Notes: generated from the letters alone by a model not told the origin. Positions 27,239-36,100 are shown, counted from the stretch's first letter. The stretch is DNA of 64,000 bases from Bradyrhizobium sp. CIAT3101 (GCF_029714945.1 NZ_CP121634.1:7957001-8021000), one strand, 5' to 3'. Made by a program: numbers and translations.

Positions 27239-29260
27239 TTATTCGTCCCGCGGCGTCAGATCGCGCTTGCCGTGATAGCCGCGCTTGGGACGGCGCGGCG
27301 GGCCGTAGCCGTTCGCCTCTTGCTCGTTGCGCTCGCGCGCTTCGTCGCTGCCGGTGCGCTGCACCAGCACGCGGCGACCCTTGCTGTCCGCGATCACGGC
27401 GCGCTTGGACGTCTTCGCACCGGAAGCATCGCCCTCGACAGATTTCCTCGGCACGTCGAACTGCGCGCCCGACTTCTCGATCACCTTGTCGCCGAGCTGA
27501 TCGCGCAGCACGCGCGCGCGGACCTCTTCGACCTGGCCTTCGGGGACCTCGCCGAGCTGGAACGGACCGTAGGAGACGCGGATCAGCCGGTTCACCTCGA
27601 GCCCGAGATGGGCGCAGACGTTACGCACCTCGCGGTTCTTGCCTTCGCGGATCGCGAACACCAGCCAGACATTGGCGCCCTGATCCCGCTCCAGCGTCGC
27701 CTCGATCGGACCGTATTTCACGCCCTCGACCTCGATGCCGTCCTTGAGCTGGTCGAGCTGCGCCTGGGTGATGTCACCATGAGCGCGAACACGATAGCGC
27801 CTCAGCCAGCCGGTGTCCGGCAGCTCGAGCGTGCGTGCGAGGCCGCCGTCATTGGTGAGCAGCAGCAGGCCTTCGGTGTTGAAGTCGAGCCGGCCGATCG
27901 AGATCAGCCGCGGCAGGCCCTCGGGCAGATTGTCGAACACGGTCGGACGCCCCTCGGGGTCGTCATGCGTCGTCATCAGCCCGCGCGGCTTGTGATAGAG
28001 GAACAGCCGCGTGCGTTCGCGCTCCGGCAACGGCTTGCCGTCGACCAGAACCACGTCGTTCTTGGTGATGTCGAGCGCCGGGGAGTTGATGACGCGGCCG
28101 TTGACGGTGACGCGGCCCTGCGTGACCATCTCCTCGGCGTCGCGGCGCGAGGCGAGGCCCGCGCGCGCAAGTGCCTTGGCGATGCGCTCGCCGGCCTTCT
28201 TCGGCTTGGGCGCTTCTTCGCGACGCGGCCGTCCCTCGAAATCACGCTCGCGCGCGCGATAGGCGCCACGGCCGCCGAAGGCCGGACGCTTCTCGAAGAT
28301 CCTGCTGTCGTCCTCGTTGTCGCGGCGCGGACGGTCGCCGAAGCGACCCTCGCTGCGCGGATGCTCCTGCCAGTCCATGCGGCCTTCGGGCCGCTCGCGC
28401 GGACGGTCGAATTTCGGACGGTCGCCACCGCGCCCGCCGCGCGGGCCGTCATCATCACGACGCGGCCGGTCGAACTTGGGACGATCGCGGAACGGACGAT
28501 CGCCGGAGGCGCGATCATCACGCGAGCGCGAAAAGCGCGGACGGTCGTCACCGCGGCCACCGTCGCGGCGGTCATCGCGCTTCTGCCAGGGCTTGTCCTC
28601 GCCGCGGTCACGGCCGCCGAAATCCTTGCGCGGGCCCTTGCTGAAGTCCTTGCGCGGCGGCCGGTCGCCACGCGGGCGATCCTCGCGCTTCTGCCACGGC
28701 TTTGAATCGTCCCGCTCGCCGCGATCGCGCGAAAACTTCCGCTCGCCGTCGAACTTGCGTTCCGGACGCTCGCCGCGCGGCGCATACGGTCGCTTGTCGC
28801 CGAATTTCTTGTCGCCGAAGCGACCGGCGGGGCGCGCATCATCGCGATCCCGGCTGCGCGGCGGACGGTCGTCGCGGCCGGAGAAGGGACGGTCACCGCG
28901 CGGCTTGAACGGCCGCTTCTCGCCGTCACGCGACGGACGATCGGAGAAGGGGCGGTCGCCACGCGGCTTGAAGCCGCGCTCGCCGCGGCCCTCGCCGCCG
29001 CGATCGTCGCGCTTGAAGCGGGGACGGTCGGAAAAATCGCGGCGGGGCGCGTCGCCTTCCTCGCGGCGGCGGAACGGTTTACCCTCGCGGGGCGGGCGGC
29101 TGTCGCGGTCGCCACGCCCCTCGCTCTTGCCCTCGAAGCCGCGCTTGGCGAACTTCTTGTCGGGGCCGCGCGGCTTGCCGCTGCGGCCGCCCTTTGCGGG
29201 CCCCTTGGGAGGGCCTCGCCGGCCGCGGGAATCGTTGTCTTTGTCGCTGTCGCGAGGCAT
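27239..29260 (-). CDS. RluB/RsuA-family pseudouridine synthase with long disordered N-terminal extension
   Basis: 673 residues, more than twice the length of E. coli RluB. The first ~365 residues are almost entirely Arg, Asp, Gly, Lys, Pro and Phe, built from loose repeats such as FKPRGDRPFSDRPS. The ordered enzyme follows: S4 RNA-binding domain (RIAKALARAGLASRRDAEEMV), then the synthase with catalytic D459 in GRLDFNTEG. A second basic low-complexity tail of ~80 residues ends the protein. RluB isomerises U2605 of 23S rRNA. The extension could act as an RNA-binding or phase-separating region. The ATG at 29260 gives MPRDSDKDN. The opposite strand is open because of the GC-rich repeats. Confidence 0.9.
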   Translation of the reverse strand: MPRDSDKDNDSRGRRGPPKGPAKGGRSGKPRGPDKKFAKRGFEGKSEGRGDRDSRPPREGKPFRRREEGDAPRRDFSDRPRFKRDDRGGEGRGERGFKPRGDRPFSDRPSRDGEKRPFKPRGDRPFSGRDDRPPRSRDRDDARPAGRFGDKKFGDKRPYAPRGERPERKFDGERKFSRDRGERDDSKPWQKREDRPRGDRPPRKDFSKGPRKDFGGRDRGEDKPWQKRDDRRDGGRGDDRPRFSRSRDDRASGDRPFRDRPKFDRPRRDDDGPRGGRGGDRPKFDRPRERPEGRMDWQEHPRSEGRFGDRPRRDNEDDSRIFEKRPAFGGRGAYRARERDFEGRPRREEAPKPKKAGERIAKALARAGLASRRDAEEMVTQGRVTVNGRVINSPALDITKNDVVLVDGKPLPERERTRLFLYHKPRGLMTTHDDPEGRPTVFDNLPEGLPRLISIGRLDFNTEGLLLLTNDGGLARTLELPDTGWLRRYRVRAHGDITQAQLDQLKDGIEVEGVKYGPIEATLERDQGANVWLVFAIREGKNREVRNVCAHLGLEVNRLIRVSYGPFQLGEVPEGQVEEVRARVLRDQLGDKVIEKSGAQFDVPRKSVEGDASGAKTSKRAVIADSKGRRVLVQRTGSDEARERNEQEANGYGPPRRPKRGYHGKRDLTPRDE

Positions 29261-29379
29261 GAATAATCTCACTCAGGGGATGGCCAGTGAGCATTGTGCG
29301 CGCTCGTTTCGAGCCGCATGCTCAGGCAAAATCGGTAAGCACTTCTGCTGAAGGCGCAGCTACTAGCAGGTTTCTTCGG

Positions 29380-29838
29380 ATGATACGAGGCTTGAAAGCC
29401 CCCTCTTTCATGGATTTAGCGCTCAAAACGGCCGAAAATGCCGGAAAGGCGGGCGAAGTTCCGATCGGATGCGTCGTCGTCAGGGATAACGAGGTCATCG
29501 CCACCGCCGCCAACCGGACGCTGACCGATTACGACCCCACGGGACACGCCGAGATCATCGCGCTGCGCGAGGCGGCGAAGAAGATCGGCAGCGAGCGCCT
29601 GGTCGACTGCGACCTCTACGTGACGCTGGAGCCCTGCACCATGTGTGCGGGCGCGATCTCGTTTGCAAGGGTCCGCCGGCTCTATTACGGCGCGGCCGAC
29701 CCCAAGGGCGGCGCGGTCGAGTCCGGCGTTAGGTTCTTTGCTTCCCCAACCTGTCACCACGCCCCGGATGTCTATTCCGGCGTCGGCGAGAGCGAGGCGG
29801 CGCGGCTGCTCAAGGCGTTCTTTCGCGAGCGGCGTTAA
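29380..29838 (+). CDS. tadA: tRNA-specific adenosine deaminase
   Basis: 152 residues. It converts A34 to inosine in tRNA-Arg(ACG). The zinc/catalytic signature is HAE (H56, E58) and PCTMC (C86, C89). [13 protein letters not shown] and the C-terminal [10 protein letters not shown] are typical. The start is uncertain: ATG 29380 ([10 protein letters not shown]) or ATG 29410 ([10 protein letters not shown]); the open frame also extends upstream to 29287. Divergent from the pseudouridine synthase. Confidence 0.94.
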   Translation: MIRGLKAPSFMDLALKTAENAGKAGEVPIGCVVVRDNEVIATAANRTLTDYDPTGHAEIIALREAAKKIGSERLVDCDLYVTLEPCTMCAGAISFARVRRLYYGAADPKGGAVESGVRFFASPTCHHAPDVYSGVGESEAARLLKAFFRERR

Positions 29839-30740
29839 CCACCTGCGAAAAACGCGCGCAGCGCCTTGGCGGTCACGTCCGGGTTCTCCTCGGTGAGGAA
29901 GTGGCCGGAGTCCACCGGCTGGCCCTCGACGTTGGTCGCCCATTGCTTCCAGACATCGAGCGGCGTCGCGGCAGCCTGGGCGATGCCGACGCCGCCCCAC
30001 AGCGCCAGCATGGGAATGGTGATCTTCTTGCCGGAATCGAAATCGGCCTTGTCGAGGTCGTAGTCGATGGTGGCGCCGGCGCGGTAGTCCTCGCACATCG
30101 CGTGCACGCGGGCGGGATCGCGGAACGGGGCGATGTAGTGCGCGAGCGCGCGCGCGTCGATCGCGTCCAGCGTCTTCGACTTGGTCTGGCTCGCCATCTT
30201 GAAGCGCAGGAAGAATTCGCCCTGGCCGGAGATCAGCGTCTCCGGCAGCGGCGCGGGCTGGGCCAAAAACGTCCAGTGATAGATCTTCAGCGCATAGGCG
30301 CGGTTCATCCGCTCCCAGTAATTATAGGTCGGCAGGATATCGAGCACCGCGAGCTTCGACAGCCGGCCGGGATGGTCGAGCGCCAGCCGGTACGACACCC
30401 GGCCGCCGCGGTCGTGGCCGGCGAGCGCGAAGTGGACGTGGCCGAGTTGCTCCATCGCCTCGACCATGGCCTTGGCCATCGCGCGCTTGCTGTAGGGCAT
30501 GTGCAGCGCATCGCTCTCGGGCATGTCGGACCAGCCATAGCCGGGCAGGTCGGCGATGATCAGCGTGAACTCGTCGGCCAGCTGCGGCGCGACGCGGTGC
30601 CACATCACATGCGTCTCGGAGAAGCCGTGCAGCAAGAGCAGCGGCGGTCCGTTGCCGCCAACGCGGGCGAAGATGCGGCCGAACGAGGTGTTGATCCATT
30701 CGGAGGCGAAGCCGGGATAGAGGTCGGCGAGATCGGACAT
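29835..30740 (-). CDS. fluoroacetate dehalogenase orthologue (haloacetate dehalogenase)
   Basis: 301 residues, alpha/beta hydrolase. The catalytic positions coincide, number for number, with those known for the Rhodopseudomonas palustris enzyme RPA1163 (FAcD): nucleophile D110 in GHDRGG, carboxylate-binding R111 and R114, D134, H155 and W156 in IYHWTF, Y219 in CEDYR, and H280 in DSGHF. FAcD hydrolyses the C-F bond of fluoroacetate to glycolate (EC 3.8.1.3). The start at 30740 ([10 protein letters not shown]) is supported by TAAGGA 8 nt upstream. Convergent with tadA: the stop codons overlap by 4 nt. The natural substrate is not certain. Confidence 0.92.
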   Translation of the reverse strand: MSDLADLYPGFASEWINTSFGRIFARVGGNGPPLLLLHGFSETHVMWHRVAPQLADEFTLIIADLPGYGWSDMPESDALHMPYSKRAMAKAMVEAMEQLGHVHFALAGHDRGGRVSYRLALDHPGRLSKLAVLDILPTYNYWERMNRAYALKIYHWTFLAQPAPLPETLISGQGEFFLRFKMASQTKSKTLDAIDARALAHYIAPFRDPARVHAMCEDYRAGATIDYDLDKADFDSGKKITIPMLALWGGVGIAQAAATPLDVWKQWATNVEGQPVDSGHFLTEENPDVTAKALRAFFAGG

Positions 30741-30906
30741 CTTCTGCATCCTTAGTCTAGTCAGTCGCGAGGGCGCCCCGACATGAAAGTCGAAAACAAC
30801 CCCATGCACAGTAGCCAAGTTCAAGACTTGCCTGCACATTTTCGGCGTGCCGACGGGCGGAGCCGGGAATGACGCGGCGGGCGGCAAAAAGCCCGCCAGT
30901 TCCCTA

Positions 30907-32190
30907 TCAGCCCTTGGCCTTCTCGGCTTCCACCGCCTGCCAGCCGATGTCACGGCGGCAAAAGCCCTCCGGCCAGTGGATGCGGTCGACGGCCTGATAG
31001 GCGCGCGCCTGCGCTTCGGTCACGGTCGCCCCCAGCGCGCAGACATTGAGCACGCGGCCGCCATTGGCAAGGATGGCACCGTCCTTCGCGACCGTGCCGG
31101 CGTGGAAGATCTCGGCGGTCTCGACCTTGGCGGCGTCATCGAGTCCCTCGATCCGCGTGCCCTTCTGATAGTCGCCGGGATAACCCTTCGCCGCCATCAC
31201 CACCGTGAGCGCGGACTCCGGATACCAGCGAAGGTCAAAATTCCTGAGCTGCCCGTCGCAGGAGGCGAGGAACGCCGGCACGATGTCCGACATCATGCGC
31301 ATCATCAGCACCTGGCACTCGGGGTCGCCGAAGCGGACGTTGAATTCGAACAGCTTTGGGCCCTGCGTCGTCAGCATGATCCCCGCATAGAGAATGCCGC
31401 GGAACGGCGTGCCGCGCTGCTTCATGCCGGCGACCGTCGGCAAGATGATCTTGGCCATGATCGCGTCGTGGATCGCCGGCGTCACCAGCGGCGTCGGCGA
31501 ATAGGCGCCCATGCCGCCGGTGTTCGGGCCGACGTCGTGGTCGAACACGCGCTTGTGGTCCTGCGCGGAAGCGAGCGGAATGGCGGTCTCGCCGTCGCAC
31601 AGCGCGAAGAAGCTGATCTCGCGGCCGGGCAGAAACTCCTCGATCACCACCTCGGCGCCGGCCTCGCCAAACGCGCCCTCGAACATCATGGCGATGGCGT
31701 CCTCGGCCTCGCGCACGGTTTTCGCGACGACGACGCCCTTGCCGGCGGCGAGGCCATCGGCCTTCACCACGATCGGCGCGCCCTGGCTCTGGACGTAGGC
31801 ACGCGCATCGTTGGCATTGGTGAATCGCTTGTAGGCGCCGGTCGGAATGCCGAATTCGGTGCAGAGCGCCTTGGTAAAACCCTTGGAGCTTTCGAGCTGG
31901 GCGGGGATCTTGTTCGGCCCGAACGCCTTGATGCCGGCGGCGGTGAGGTCATCGACGATGCCGGCCGCCAGCGGCGTCTCCGGGCCGACCACGACCAGCT
32001 CGACCGCATTGGTCTTGCAGAAGTCGATCACGGCGGCATGGTCGGCGACGTCGAGCGCCACGCATTCCGCCTCGCGCGCGATGCCGGCATTGCCGGGCGC
32101 GCACCAGAATTTGGTCACCAGGGGGGAGGCTGCGATTTTCCACGCCAGGGCATGTTCGCGGCCGCCGGAACCAAGCAGGAGAATGTGCAT
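30907..32190 (-). CDS. purD: phosphoribosylamine-glycine ligase
   Basis: 427 residues, standard length. It makes GAR in purine synthesis using ATP. The N-terminal domain begins [18 protein letters not shown]; the ATP-grasp core has [20 protein letters not shown] and [11 protein letters not shown]. The C-terminal part shows [12 protein letters not shown] and the closing KGTRIEGLD region. The ATG at 32190 is the family start; an open frame further upstream is not coding. The gene borders the A+T-rich accessory region. Confidence 0.96.
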   Translation of the reverse strand: MHILLLGSGGREHALAWKIAASPLVTKFWCAPGNAGIAREAECVALDVADHAAVIDFCKTNAVELVVVGPETPLAAGIVDDLTAAGIKAFGPNKIPAQLESSKGFTKALCTEFGIPTGAYKRFTNANDARAYVQSQGAPIVVKADGLAAGKGVVVAKTVREAEDAIAMMFEGAFGEAGAEVVIEEFLPGREISFFALCDGETAIPLASAQDHKRVFDHDVGPNTGGMGAYSPTPLVTPAIHDAIMAKIILPTVAGMKQRGTPFRGILYAGIMLTTQGPKLFEFNVRFGDPECQVLMMRMMSDIVPAFLASCDGQLRNFDLRWYPESALTVVMAAKGYPGDYQKGTRIEGLDDAAKVETAEIFHAGTVAKDGAILANGGRVLNVCALGATVTEAQARAYQAVDRIHWPEGFCRRDIGWQAVEAEKAKG

Positions 32191-32386
32191 CGAAGGCTCG
32201 AAATGAGGGGTTTTGCTGGGGCCGGAGGTCGCACGAATCGGGGTGGGGCTCAAGGGGGGACGCCCCACGCTCCCCGTCATTCCGGGAGGCGGGGCAAGAA
32301 CCGCAATCCATTTGGACGGCATTTTTGGTGGTTCGCTGGATTCGAGGCTCACCGCTTTCGCGGCGCCCGGGAATGACTGCGGAAAG

Positions 32387-32445
32387 TTACGGTGACAGTG
32401 CATCAAATTCCAAAGCCAAAGGGTCAGTTGGCGCCGTCACCGTAA
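32387..32445. repeat. TTACGGTGAC palindrome, copy A (degenerate)
   Basis: 59 bp with 10-bp perfect terminal inverted repeats (TTACGGTGAC 32387-32396, GTCACCGTAA 32436-32445). The interior CCAAAGCCAAAGGGTCAG is related to copies B and C. The whole 404-nt gap 32191-32594 upstream of the RelA/SpoT gene holds no supported gene; besides this copy it contains a G-rich block (32249-32295) resembling 34818-34861. Confidence 0.75.
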
Positions 32446-32594
32446 TCCCCCGTAATTCGGCTTGATGCGTCGGGCAAAACAGGCGCACAATGCTATTATT
32501 CCGAAATCCCGCATACACTGCGGCAAGCGCCTCACACACGTGAGCCCGCATCTGTCGACATCGCCGCTCCTTCCGGCGAGGGGGAGTTATCACT

Positions 32595-33776
32595 TTGAAT
32601 ACACATTACCGCAGGTTTATAACGCGCCTCCCACACGGAGAACGCGTCCCCCTCGATGCGCTCCGGCAGTGGACCGAAAGCGGGTCTGTTGAGGCGGCAT
32701 TAAAGGCCATGGCGAAGCAGGAAGAATTGCCCCATTGGGGCTCAAAGGGTGCGATTAATCGCGCCGGCGACGCGCTCCGTGGCGGTAAGTTGGAGCCAGG
32801 ACATGCGGCTATTCTAGAATCGTGGAGGATGGCCCATCGCGATGTGATCAACTCGTTTCAGTCGCTCTTGCGGGCCAGAGCCAAGAACTTGGATGTGCAG
32901 GTGGCGCAACGATTGAAGCGCCGCTCAACGATCATCGACAAACTGTCACGCCATGACGGAATGCAGCTTGCTCGCATGGATGACGTGGCTGGTTGCCGGC
33001 TGATATTTCCTAGTATCAAAATGCTCTACGAATTTCGTACCAAGGTCCATCATGCAAAATTCAAGCACATCCGCAAAAACGAGAAAGATAAGTACAACTA
33101 CATAGAAAGACCTTCGGATCGCGGTTACCGGGGCATCCACGACATCTACGAACACAGATCCAAGTCAAAGAAGGGGAATCCGAGGTGCGACGGCCTTCTT
33201 ATTGAAATTCAGTACCGAACGAGCATTCAGCATGCATGGTCTACAGCCGTCGAGGTCGTAACTGAGGTTACTGAGCATGAGCCAAAATTCGATCGTGGCG
33301 ACCGACGCTATGTCGAGTTGTTTCGGCTAGCCAGCGAGATGCTTGCTAGGACCCTAGAGGAATGCCCACCTCGATTGTTTCCCGATCTAAACAACAAAGA
33401 ATTGTATGCCGCATTCGAGAAGCTAAATGGCGAAATTGGTGTGATGCATATGCTTGTCAATTTGGTCATCAACGATTGGGTTGGAGACCATATAGAGGCA
33501 GACCACATCATCTTGCATATCGGCAAGAAGAACGGGTTTAAGCTTTATCAGTTCGATCTGGAATTGGAGGCGTCTTCCAGGCTGCTTGAACTCGAAAAGG
33601 AGTTTCCGGAAGACAACATCGTCTTAGTGGGCGCCAGAAACGTCGAAGAAGTAAAATCAGCATTCAGAAATTACTTCAACGATGTGAGGGATTTTCTGGG
33701 TATGATGATGCGAGCATACAAGATGCTCGATCCGGAGACACACGCCGCAAGGATGGCTGAATATGACATTCAATGA
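32595..33776 (+). CDS. RelA/SpoT-domain (p)ppGpp-synthetase-like protein, accessory
   Basis: 393 residues. TTG start with GAGGGGGAG 8 nt upstream. After ~90 residues without recognised motifs a RelA/SpoT nucleotidyltransferase domain follows: RLKRRSTIIDKL (R106, K108, S111, K116), MDDVAGCRLIF (129-138), the GYRGIH loop (Y178, H182) and EIQYRTSIQHAW (E204, Q206, H213). No HD hydrolase, TGS or ACT domain is visible, so this is a single-domain synthetase-type protein, not housekeeping Rel. Related small synthetases make (p)ppGpp or (pp)pApp, or pyrophosphorylate tRNA as toxins (toxSAS). A ~180-residue C-terminal region of unknown fold follows. A+T-rich codon use unlike neighbours suggests acquisition. 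A 39-codon ORF overlaps its stop. Confidence 0.82.
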   Translation: MNTHYRRFITRLPHGERVPLDALRQWTESGSVEAALKAMAKQEELPHWGSKGAINRAGDALRGGKLEPGHAAILESWRMAHRDVINSFQSLLRARAKNLDVQVAQRLKRRSTIIDKLSRHDGMQLARMDDVAGCRLIFPSIKMLYEFRTKVHHAKFKHIRKNEKDKYNYIERPSDRGYRGIHDIYEHRSKSKKGNPRCDGLLIEIQYRTSIQHAWSTAVEVVTEVTEHEPKFDRGDRRYVELFRLASEMLARTLEECPPRLFPDLNNKELYAAFEKLNGEIGVMHMLVNLVINDWVGDHIEADHIILHIGKKNGFKLYQFDLELEASSRLLELEKEFPEDNIVLVGARNVEEVKSAFRNYFNDVRDFLGMMMRAYKMLDPETHAARMAEYDIQ

Positions 33777-33892
33777 GCGACGAGTTTAATGGCGACGAGA
33801 CCGCATGCAGGCGTGACGAGATAATCCGCCGCATTGCAAATACGTCGAAGCAACCGAAGGCTATTTCTCGTCATCTTTCAAAAAGAGTATAA
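33773..33892 (+). CDS. 39-residue ORF translationally coupled to the RelA/SpoT gene
   Basis: The ATG overlaps the upstream TGA (ATGA), and the frame runs to TAA at 33890-33892. The peptide is charged, acidic at the N-terminus (MSDEFNGDE) and basic at the C-terminus (SRHLSKRV), with a middle DEIIRRIANTSKQPK that could form a short helix followed by a Pro-containing tail. Tiny coupled ORFs after toxin genes can encode regulators or antitoxins, but nothing here proves expression. It could equally be chance. Confidence 0.4.
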   Translation: MSDEFNGDETACRRDEIIRRIANTSKQPKAISRHLSKRV

Positions 33893-33955
33893 AGCTGGTG
33901 GGTGGTCGCGCGGTCCGCAAAGTCCGCGCACGCTATGAAGCCGAGACCTTCATTA

Positions 33956-34018
33956 GAGTTGGCACTAAACTTCAAGCCAAAGCATCAGCTGACGCAGTTA
34001 AGTGCACTGTCGCCGTAA
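33956..34018. repeat. TTACGGTGAC palindrome, copy B
   Basis: The right arm is well preserved (AGTGCACTGTCGCCGTAA, ending 34018) and the interior AAGCATCAGCTGAC matches copy C. The left arm is eroded (GTTGGCACTAAAC). It lies between the coupled small ORF and the start of the 208-residue gene. Confidence 0.7.
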
Positions 34019-34070
34019 TTTCTCCTGCTCTGCGTGTGCGGAGCAATGCAATAGTCACCGGAACCGACAG

Positions 34071-34697
34071 ATGTCTCATAGACCTGACTGGGCAGAGCAG
34101 CGGCAATTCCTAATCCGCCTTTACTTCGGGGACTTGGATGTAAGGGACGGATTCATTGGGAGAGCCTATCGCGACTTCAATCGTACGCTGCACGGCTTGC
34201 GGCAGCATGCCGACAAGGAACGGATGAAGGAGCGAGCCGCAATCCGCATGACTGCGTTGTTAAAAGAATTGGCCGCAATGCCTGCACCTTCAGCAGGGAG
34301 CCTTCAGGAACATTTTGACGGCTGGCACAATGACGCTTGCTCAATGATCATACGTTGCTTCGCGGACTTCGGAACATTTAACTACGGGCAAGCTCAGAAG
34401 TGGCTGAACATGACAATCAAGTATCGGTGGTTCTTCGGCGAAGTCGATCCACTCAATGGATGGTTCAAGGTCGCTCACATTCCTGTTGACGATTATGTTT
34501 TACGCGCTGCGAAGGCCAACGGCATTCCGATCCCGGTGCGGCTTCCTTGGTCTAGATGGGAGGCGTCAGCTTATCTCCGCTTTCAAGCCTGTGTGCGAGA
34601 ATATGCAGCCCAACGAGGCATGACTCCGCTGGAGGTTGAACACCTTTGGTGGATGGGGTCACCAAAGGGCGAGATTGATAGCAAAGTCCTGAGCTGA
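34071..34697 (+). CDS. unknown protein of the accessory region
   Basis: 208 residues from ATG 34071 (MSHRPDWAEQRQF); an open frame extends upstream into repeat copy B and was not used. No signal peptide, membrane segment or known catalytic motif is recognised. It is rich in Trp and Arg, with blocks GFIGRAYRDFNRTLHGL (about 28-44), KWLNMTIKYRW (about 111-121), HIPVDDYVLRAAK (about 135-147) and a C-terminal EVEHLWWMG. The aromatic blocks and predicted mixed helices suggest a soluble folded protein. It lies between two copies of the palindromic repeat. I do not recognise the family. Confidence 0.65.
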   Translation: MSHRPDWAEQRQFLIRLYFGDLDVRDGFIGRAYRDFNRTLHGLRQHADKERMKERAAIRMTALLKELAAMPAPSAGSLQEHFDGWHNDACSMIIRCFADFGTFNYGQAQKWLNMTIKYRWFFGEVDPLNGWFKVAHIPVDDYVLRAAKANGIPIPVRLPWSRWEASAYLRFQACVREYAAQRGMTPLEVEHLWWMGSPKGEIDSKVLS

Positions 34698-34749
34698 GTT
34701 GTTGCGCCCAAATACAAAAGCGGCAGAGGCGAGCACAAATTCTGCAGAA

Positions 34750-34814
34750 TTTCGGTGACAGTACACTAAACTCCAAAGCATCAGCTGACATCGTTTAGTG
34801 CACTGTCACCGCAA
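34750..34814. repeat. TTACGGTGAC palindrome, copy C (best preserved)
   Basis: 65 bp. Arms TTTCGGTGACAGTACACTAA (34750-34769, continuing AC) and GTTTAGTGCACTGTCACCG (34793-34811) pair with one mismatch over 19 bp around an interior with AAGCATCAGCTGAC. It is followed by the G-rich block 34818-34861, which aligns with 32249-32295 beside copy A. Confidence 0.8.
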
Positions 34815-34980
34815 TCCCTCAAGGGGCAAGCCCCAAACTCCCCATCGCTCCGAGGCGGGGCGTACATCTGGTCTCGCCCTCCCCTAGAGGTCGCAAAGAA
34901 GAGTAGCTAAGGTGAACCACGACGCCTAAGCGTGGCTAAGATTAACATCAACGCGTTTGAGACTGGGGAGAGGTGTCACC

Positions 34981-35880
34981 TTGGCGACCCGATATTTTCT
35001 TCGACAAGTCGTGGATGGAAGCGACAGCTGCGTCGAAATTGAACGAGCGGCTTATACCGAGCTACGGATTGCCGATGGCCACTTCGAACACGTCTTGAGC
35101 GTCGAAGATAAGTACGATGTTACGATCCAGAATTATCTGGAGTTTGAGACATCCATAGTTCAGGAGGCTGTTCGCGAGTTGATCGATCCTGGTCCCAGAG
35201 AGCGTTTTGATCAGCTTCGACGACTGCTGGCTAGGCGGCTTTCGAATGTTCTCTCCTCTGCTCGTCTATATCTCGACACGCTCAAACACCATTCGAGAGA
35301 AATCTTGGCGGACGACCCGATGCGGCTGGAGCGAGTTGAGGCAGCTCCCAGCTCACAGTACGATAGTTGTCGCGAATATCGCGTAGCTGAAGCTCTGAGG
35401 AACTATGCTCAACATCGCGCTCTGCCGGTGCATGGCTTGATCGGGCCGGCTACTGACGTGGTTCTATCTATGCGGCGGGATTTCTTCGTTGAGCCGTATG
35501 TTGATCCGGACGAACTGCGAAAAGATGGGTACTTCAAGGCGCAAGTACTCGAGGAGTTGCCTAGCGACGGAGAGGTCGTGAAACTCAAGCCGATACTGAG
35601 GGCATACATTGATGCAATTTGCCAAATTCACGATGCGTTCAGAAGGGAAACCAGATCTAAGCTTGAGATGGCCGCCGAATTTCTCGAAGCAGCCAGGGAT
35701 CGCTTTGGAGAGCGATATCCTTCGGAGCACACCCATTTTCTTGGTGCCTTGATTGAAGACGAGAGCGGGATGTGTAGCGATGTAGTTTATATCGATGCCC
35801 AACTGTTGAAGCTTGTTCGCTATCTCCACTCGGATCGTCCATCGATGGAAAATCTACGACATCGCCGGATTGAGTACTGA
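34981..35880 (+). CDS. HEPN-like protein with Rx4H motif
   Basis: 299 residues from TTG 34981, chosen because GGGGAGAGG lies about 6-9 nt upstream; an in-frame TTG at 34957 would add eight residues. The mainly helical middle has LARRLSNVLSSARLYLDTLK followed ~40 residues later by EALRNYAQHRALPVHG. R140-N-Y-A-Q-H145 fits the Rx4-6H motif with a polar residue after Arg that marks HEPN ribonucleases, which are frequent in toxin-antitoxin and phage-defence systems. The C-terminal half (about 180-299) is of unknown fold. No antitoxin nucleotidyltransferase (MNT) gene adjoins. The 220-nt gap to the next gene (35881-36100) shows nothing recognisable. Confidence 0.65.
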   Translation: MATRYFLRQVVDGSDSCVEIERAAYTELRIADGHFEHVLSVEDKYDVTIQNYLEFETSIVQEAVRELIDPGPRERFDQLRRLLARRLSNVLSSARLYLDTLKHHSREILADDPMRLERVEAAPSSQYDSCREYRVAEALRNYAQHRALPVHGLIGPATDVVLSMRRDFFVEPYVDPDELRKDGYFKAQVLEELPSDGEVVKLKPILRAYIDAICQIHDAFRRETRSKLEMAAEFLEAARDRFGERYPSEHTHFLGALIEDESGMCSDVVYIDAQLLKLVRYLHSDRPSMENLRHRRIEY

Positions 35881-36100
35881 GGTTTCGAACCCTTGTCGCT
35901 GGTGGCAGCAAGTGGTAGCAATAACCTAGCTGCAAATTGTTTCGGTTTTTAGTCCTTGCTAGAGCTGGCGCAGTATCCCCAGGGGACGCCACTTTCAATT
36001 CGACCATCGAAATCGCATTCCAATAAGGTGCGACGATTTCTGTCTGCGCTTTGGCTGTCGCCTCGCGTAACGATTGGCGCCTGCCAAGGAGAAGGAAATT

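Noticed and set aside
28317..29351. 344-codon Arg/Ser-rich rightward frame
   Set aside because: Antisense to the low-complexity extension of the pseudouridine synthase; composition is a by-product of the repeats.
33898..34113. 71-codon frame after the coupled small ORF
   Set aside because: Runs through repeat copy B and into the next gene; no ribosome site or recognisable pattern.
32387..34814. Palindromes as integron attC sites with gene cassettes
   Set aside because: Copy B has a GTTAAGT that fits GTTRRRY, but copies A and C do not, the partner RYYYAAC is missing, and no integrase is present.
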